A model generated the notes under the pieces. It had not been told where the DNA came from, searched no databases, and saw nothing but the letters and a program-made list of their open reading frames with translations. The translations under genes and the position numbers were made by a program. Below, in pieces: positions 60,757 to 64,000 of a stretch of 64,000 bases of DNA (the stretch's first letter is position 1; every line of letters starts with the position of its first letter). Source of the stretch: Artemisia argyi (lineage: Eukaryota; Streptophyta; Magnoliopsida; Asterales; Asteraceae). The DNA lies in NCBI GenBank assembly GCA_030686995.1, contig CM060680.1:80776060-80840059 (forward strand). The letters are read 5' to 3'.

Positions 60757-62356
60757 TGCCTGTTCATGTTTACCAAAGGTGGATCAATTCTAAAGTGCAA
60801 CTCTTCCCGACATGTGCAAATTTATTATCAAAACATCGGTGCACATGTTAAGGGGGAGCATTTGAAAATGGCAAAACTCTCAACGTGTTAACAAAATTTG
60901 TTTTTTCAAGCATAAACACGTTGAGAAAATTTTCAATGATTTGGTTTATGGCAACATAGGATAGTCATGAAGATATAAGGTGGCTATGGTTAGGAAAACC
61001 GTCCTATGATCCGCCAGAGCCGGAGGGATCTACCCATGGACAATACCAAATAGACAGTATTAGAAAGTCCGTAGGTATGATTGTGAAAAAAGGAGAAATG
61101 TGAGAATGGAGAAAGAAGGGGTTGAAGAATTAAAAAGAAATGAAATAAGAAAGGGTGAAAAGAAATAGCCCTCCAATTATTCAACCTTAGGGCAGAAACC
61201 GGGTTCAATTCATAATCTACTGATGGTTGCTAAGGCAACATCGGTATTGAAGACAAGACATCATGGACCCAGTGACGCACTGCACTAAACCTTCTAAACC
61301 ACTCAAGTTCTCTTAAAAGAACTTGTTTCATTCTCATGGGGAACCGGTGTAATCTATCAACTTATCTCTTAGAGATGATTGATATTGAAGCAGGAGACCT
61401 CTCCCTAATCTCCATATAGGAAAACCAAATGCACTTATTGAGTCTAGAGCCACGAGATGCATAAAAAGATCTCATAGGGACACAAATTATTTCTACACTG
61501 GTTGTTCAACCTTAAGGACACCAGTTGTAATCTCATGAGTCCTACGCAGATCTTAGTAATCTGCCAAAACATCTATGAGAGAATTTACAAATGTAATTCT
61601 CAATGATTGAATGGAAATTCCTGCTAGGGTCAACATCAAACAGCCCTGAAAGCAGGTCACTTCGGTAATTCCTCGTGGATTACGCTTAGTGGTCGCGGTA
61701 GTTTCAAATGGTCAACAGTCGTGGAGTGATCTCCAGTGACTCACCTAATCGTTGATATACTACGGTACGATCTTAAAAATCCCTCTGTGGGTTTTCGATT
61801 AGGAACGGTCTTGGTAAGGATTAGAGAGAGTTTTCACACTATGCTGTTAACAATCTCGAAGTCCAAACATGTAAGTACCGGACGTTTTATTGCTAACTGT
61901 CGTATGCAGGAACTTCTGGCGGTTGTAGCTGTGGAATGATGTAGCTGGTTGCTGATGTAGCTGGTCGCAGAAAAGATGCCGATCCTCTACCACATGTTCA
62001 CACTACATCATCAATGCAATTCAACAAAGTCATGATCAATCTAAAAGACCTTTAACACGGCTTCTGCAAACTCTGATGCTAAAAATCATGACACCAAATA
62101 GTGTGAGCATGTCGGCTCGAAGATTATCACATTACAAGGAAACATACTGCTGAAAGATGACTTGGAAACAAATATTGGATGACAAAGTCGAATAATACTC
62201 AAAGATCATCCAAGACGATCAAATGGTTATCAAACTTACTCTACTGAATGCACAAAGTTTCAAGACATTTAAGAATCAAAGACTACGAGCTATTAAGACA
62301 AGTCTTGAAGACAAAATGCTAGAAGTCAAATTGTTATTTCCGGGGTGACCTCCCTT
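60757..62356. other. G interior, last part, no gene seen
   Basis: No coding sequence recognised. AGGGGGAGC tract at 60850. Near 62341 GGGGTGACCTCCC precedes the polypurine tract. Confidence 0.5.
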
Positions 62357-62365
62357 AGGGGGAGA
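62357..62365 (+). other. Element G polypurine tract
   Basis: AGGGGGAGA directly before the 3' LTR; plus-strand primer for reverse transcription in this family. Confidence 0.85.
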
Positions 62366-62366
62366 T

Positions 62367-62766
62367 TTTTAGGAATACAAATATTCCTATAAAAGACTCG
62401 GTCACCCCGATGTTCTATTAGCATTAAGATAGCTCGTAGACTTAGTTATTATTATTAGTTATAGTTTAGTTTAATATAGCTGTAGATAGTATTCATGGAG
62501 TGGGTCGGGTCTTTACCCACTTTCAGCTCACTCCACAGCCCGTTTCATGGGGCATTATTATCTAAGTGTATATATACCCTCTTCCCACCAAGGGAGAGGG
62601 TTGGTTGTTTCATTTAATACACACACACAAAGTGTGTTTCTCTCTCAAGAAACCTCCCACTCTCTCTACTCTCTCTCTCTCTAAAACTCTTACCATGGCT
62701 ACCTTGTTATTCCATAACCCAAGACCTCCTGAATCACAAGAATCAACATATTATATCGATCCTACG
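62367..62766 (+). repeat. Element G 3' LTR (400 bp)
   Basis: Matches 52008-52407 with few changes; both terminal dinucleotides mutated. Confidence 0.95.
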
Positions 62767-62906
62767 GTTTATCGTGGTTCGGCTACAAGGACTCTTTTTC
62801 CTTGCCCTACTCCACGCCTCGAGTTCTCCAACTCGAGAGTTTCTTTCACTAGTCAACAAGCTCCTTTAACCGGTAGAGAAAACCTTACACGTCGCTGACA
62901 CACAAT

Positions 62907-62960
62907 TACCGACACAAAGCTAGATGTCGAGTTCTTTTACAAGGGTACAACCACTCCCGT
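62907..62960 (-). repeat. 54-bp segment shared with element B leader
   Basis: One mismatch to 16581-16634; flanks unrelated. Confidence 0.85.
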
Positions 62961-63277
62961 CACACTATGTATTTTAAGGCCTAAAATACAAACCGATCAC
63001 TTAGTGAAAACACACAATGAATGAATGTATAAACCTCACAAGTTTACACAAGACTTATCTAACAAGGCTTGCAACGTTATGTTGAACCTTGTAACTTTTG
63101 GTTATGAACTTGTGATCTTTTTTGCTACAAAAGATCTCACAAATGAAAATGAAATGTTAAGGTTTTAGATGCAATGAGAATGTATGTATGTGTGAATTAT
63201 AATGAGAAGTGATGAAAGGATATCTTGCAAGTGGCTTTGGTATTTATAGCCAAACACATCAGACCACTGGCGGATCT

Positions 63278-63303
63278 GGCGGAACCAAAACAAGGGTTCC
63301 GCC
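63278..63303. repeat. GGCGGAACC-N8-GGTTCCGCC inverted repeat, copy 3
   Basis: Stems 63278-63286 and 63295-63303, spacer AAAACAAG; a further GGTTCCGCC follows at 63317-63325. Confidence 0.85.
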
Positions 63304-63711
63304 CTTGTACACCCAGGGTTCCGCCAGGGTCTGACAGTCAAAGCTTATAAGAGATCTTTCCATATCAAGCAATGTCAAATCATGTTTCTATAAGTCAACA
63401 CACTATGGATTGAGTAAGAGACTATCCAAATGTGTAAGAGATCTTTATGGAAAGTCAACTACTAGATTTAGTAAGCTTTCCATAAATGCACATGATGTAA
63501 GCTATGATGTCATATCACATTTTCTATTTTTAGTAATATGAAAATGTTATGTCTAATGTAAAATGTAAATGTAGCAAGTAAAGTCTAGTTATGCAAGACT
63601 AAAACTAAAGTTGTGATTTACTAAAAACTAAAGTTTATACTTTGTCATTAACAAAACTTAGCAAAGATCGTAAAATATAAATAACGTTTTTAGACGATAT
63701 TTGTATTAACA

Positions 63712-64000
63712 GTCACCTCGTCAAAGCCTCAATCTTTGGAAGAAGCAATGACTATTGCCCAAAGACTACTAGGCAGGGAGATTAAGCATAACTCTGCTCA
63801 GGGAAACAATGATCACAAGAGGAAGTCTGATGATCGTGAGACAAACAACAACAATAACCACAACAACAACAACCATAACCCCAACCTTAACTATCACCAA
63901 GAAAGAAAAACCCACTACAACCAACAAAACCGACGACAAGAACCTACCAAAGCTTATGTCGCCGCACCAGCTAGGAATGCTGAGTATGCTGGCCCTGCCC
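63712..64000 (+). CDS. Ty3/gypsy gag, partial (target of the copia insertion)
   Basis: Open in one frame from GTC at 63712 to the window edge, 96 codons without a stop. Begins VTSSKPQSLEEAMTIAQRLL, the helix that follows the capsid core in gypsy gag (compare VTSSNPPTLEAAMKLAQRLL in A). An Asn/His/Gln-rich linker of about 50 residues follows, then TKAYVAAPARNAEYAG, which normally leads into the zinc knuckles. The upstream half must lie left of the copia element. As far as visible this copy has no lesion except the insertion. Confidence 0.85.

Larger units (their letters stand above)
52008..62766 (+). mobile_element. Element G: large non-autonomous LTR element (LARD-like), 10.8 kb
   Basis: LTRs 52008-52407 and 62367-62766, 400 bp each and nearly identical; perfect TSD GTTTA (52003-52007, 62767-62771). 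Primer site at 52410, purine tract AGGGGGAGA at 62357. The interior (about 9.95 kb) has no gag, protease, RT or integrase motif in any frame. It is rich in tandem and inverted repeats and in AGGGGGAGA-like tracts. The 3' LTR has lost both terminal dinucleotides (TG to TT, CA to CG). PBS and LTR size suggest that a Ty1/copia relative moves it (inference). Interrupts the copia LTR. Confidence 0.92.
1..63711 (-). mobile_element. SIRE-type Ty1/copia retrotransposon, host of the nested insertions
   Basis: Reading right to left: 5' LTR (51858-63711, split by G), a weak primer site, gag (51794 down, split by D), protease, integrase, reverse transcriptase (split by C), RNase H (ends 21702), a spacer, a second ORF (20893 to 1232, split by A) and a 3' noncoding part running off the left edge. 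The order protease-integrase-RT-RNase H is that of Ty1/copia; the acidic serine-rich gag tail with the motif VWSDSEDD and the extra ORF after pol suit the SIRE/Maximus lineage. At the right end the LTR closes with TTAACA at 63711 and is followed by GTCAC inside a Ty3 gag, so GTCAC is the expected TSD; the matching left end is not in the window. The element has stops, frameshifts and four large insertions and cannot be active. Confidence 0.9.
62767..63711 (-). repeat. copia 5' LTR, outer part
   Basis: Continues 51858-52007 after G. Contains the 54-bp segment shared with B (62907-62960), a TATTTATAGC TATA-like word on the + strand at 63241 and the third GGCGGAACC hairpin. Ends TTTGTATTAACA. Confidence 0.8.

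Noticed and set aside
833..63303. GGCGGAACC repeats as a CRISPR-like array
   Set aside because: Only scattered inverted repeats in a eukaryotic retroelement, no regular spacer pattern.

Overview
This window is plant nuclear DNA, AT-rich and made almost entirely of LTR retrotransposons nested inside one another. I see no intact host gene, rRNA, functional tRNA or CRISPR array. The gag, protease and integrase relics, and the retropepsin-like relic at 15747-16566, resemble families I associate with Asteraceae (lettuce/chrysanthemum type), so that family is my best guess (inference).

Layers. (0) At the right edge (63712-64000) is the middle of a Ty3/gypsy gag on the + strand. (1) A SIRE-type Ty1/copia element lies on the - strand and is inserted in that gag. 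Its 5' LTR ends at 63711. Its gag-pol and a second ORF run leftwards to 1232, and its 3' LTR is outside the window. (2) Four elements are inserted in this copia element, each with a recognisable 5-bp target-site duplication (TSD): A (2062-20590) in the second ORF, C (22346-32556) in reverse transcriptase, D (35603-51410) in gag, and G (52008-62766) in the 5' LTR. (3) Elements inserted in those: B (11553-18285, Tat/Athila-like) in A's 3' LTR, solo LTR F (29669-32406) in C's LTR, and solo LTR E (44864-49176) in D's LTR. (4) Solo LTR H (12639-12925) lies in B's LTR. Removing the insertions rejoins the reading frame of the copia second ORF, of RT and of gag across each junction, which confirms the boundaries.

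A, C and D are Ty3/gypsy elements of Tekay/chromovirus type, with long LTRs (3.0-3.9 kb), tRNA-iMet-type primer binding sites and mostly decayed interiors. A keeps a broken gag and only ends of pol. C has a 0.7-kb interior without genes. D has a nearly open gag plus integrase relics. G has 400-bp LTRs and about 10 kb of interior without gag or pol (LARD-like). No element in the window is autonomous as read here.

The less ordinary signals are: a short ORF inside the LTRs of G and H that agrees at the peptide level with several synonymous differences; a hairpin directly after the TATA box in the same two LTRs; three GGCGGAACC-N8-GGTTCCGCC hairpins in one copia element; arrays of TGACGCCGTCA in element B; a 54-bp segment shared by unrelated B and the copia LTR; and the repeat-built interior of G.
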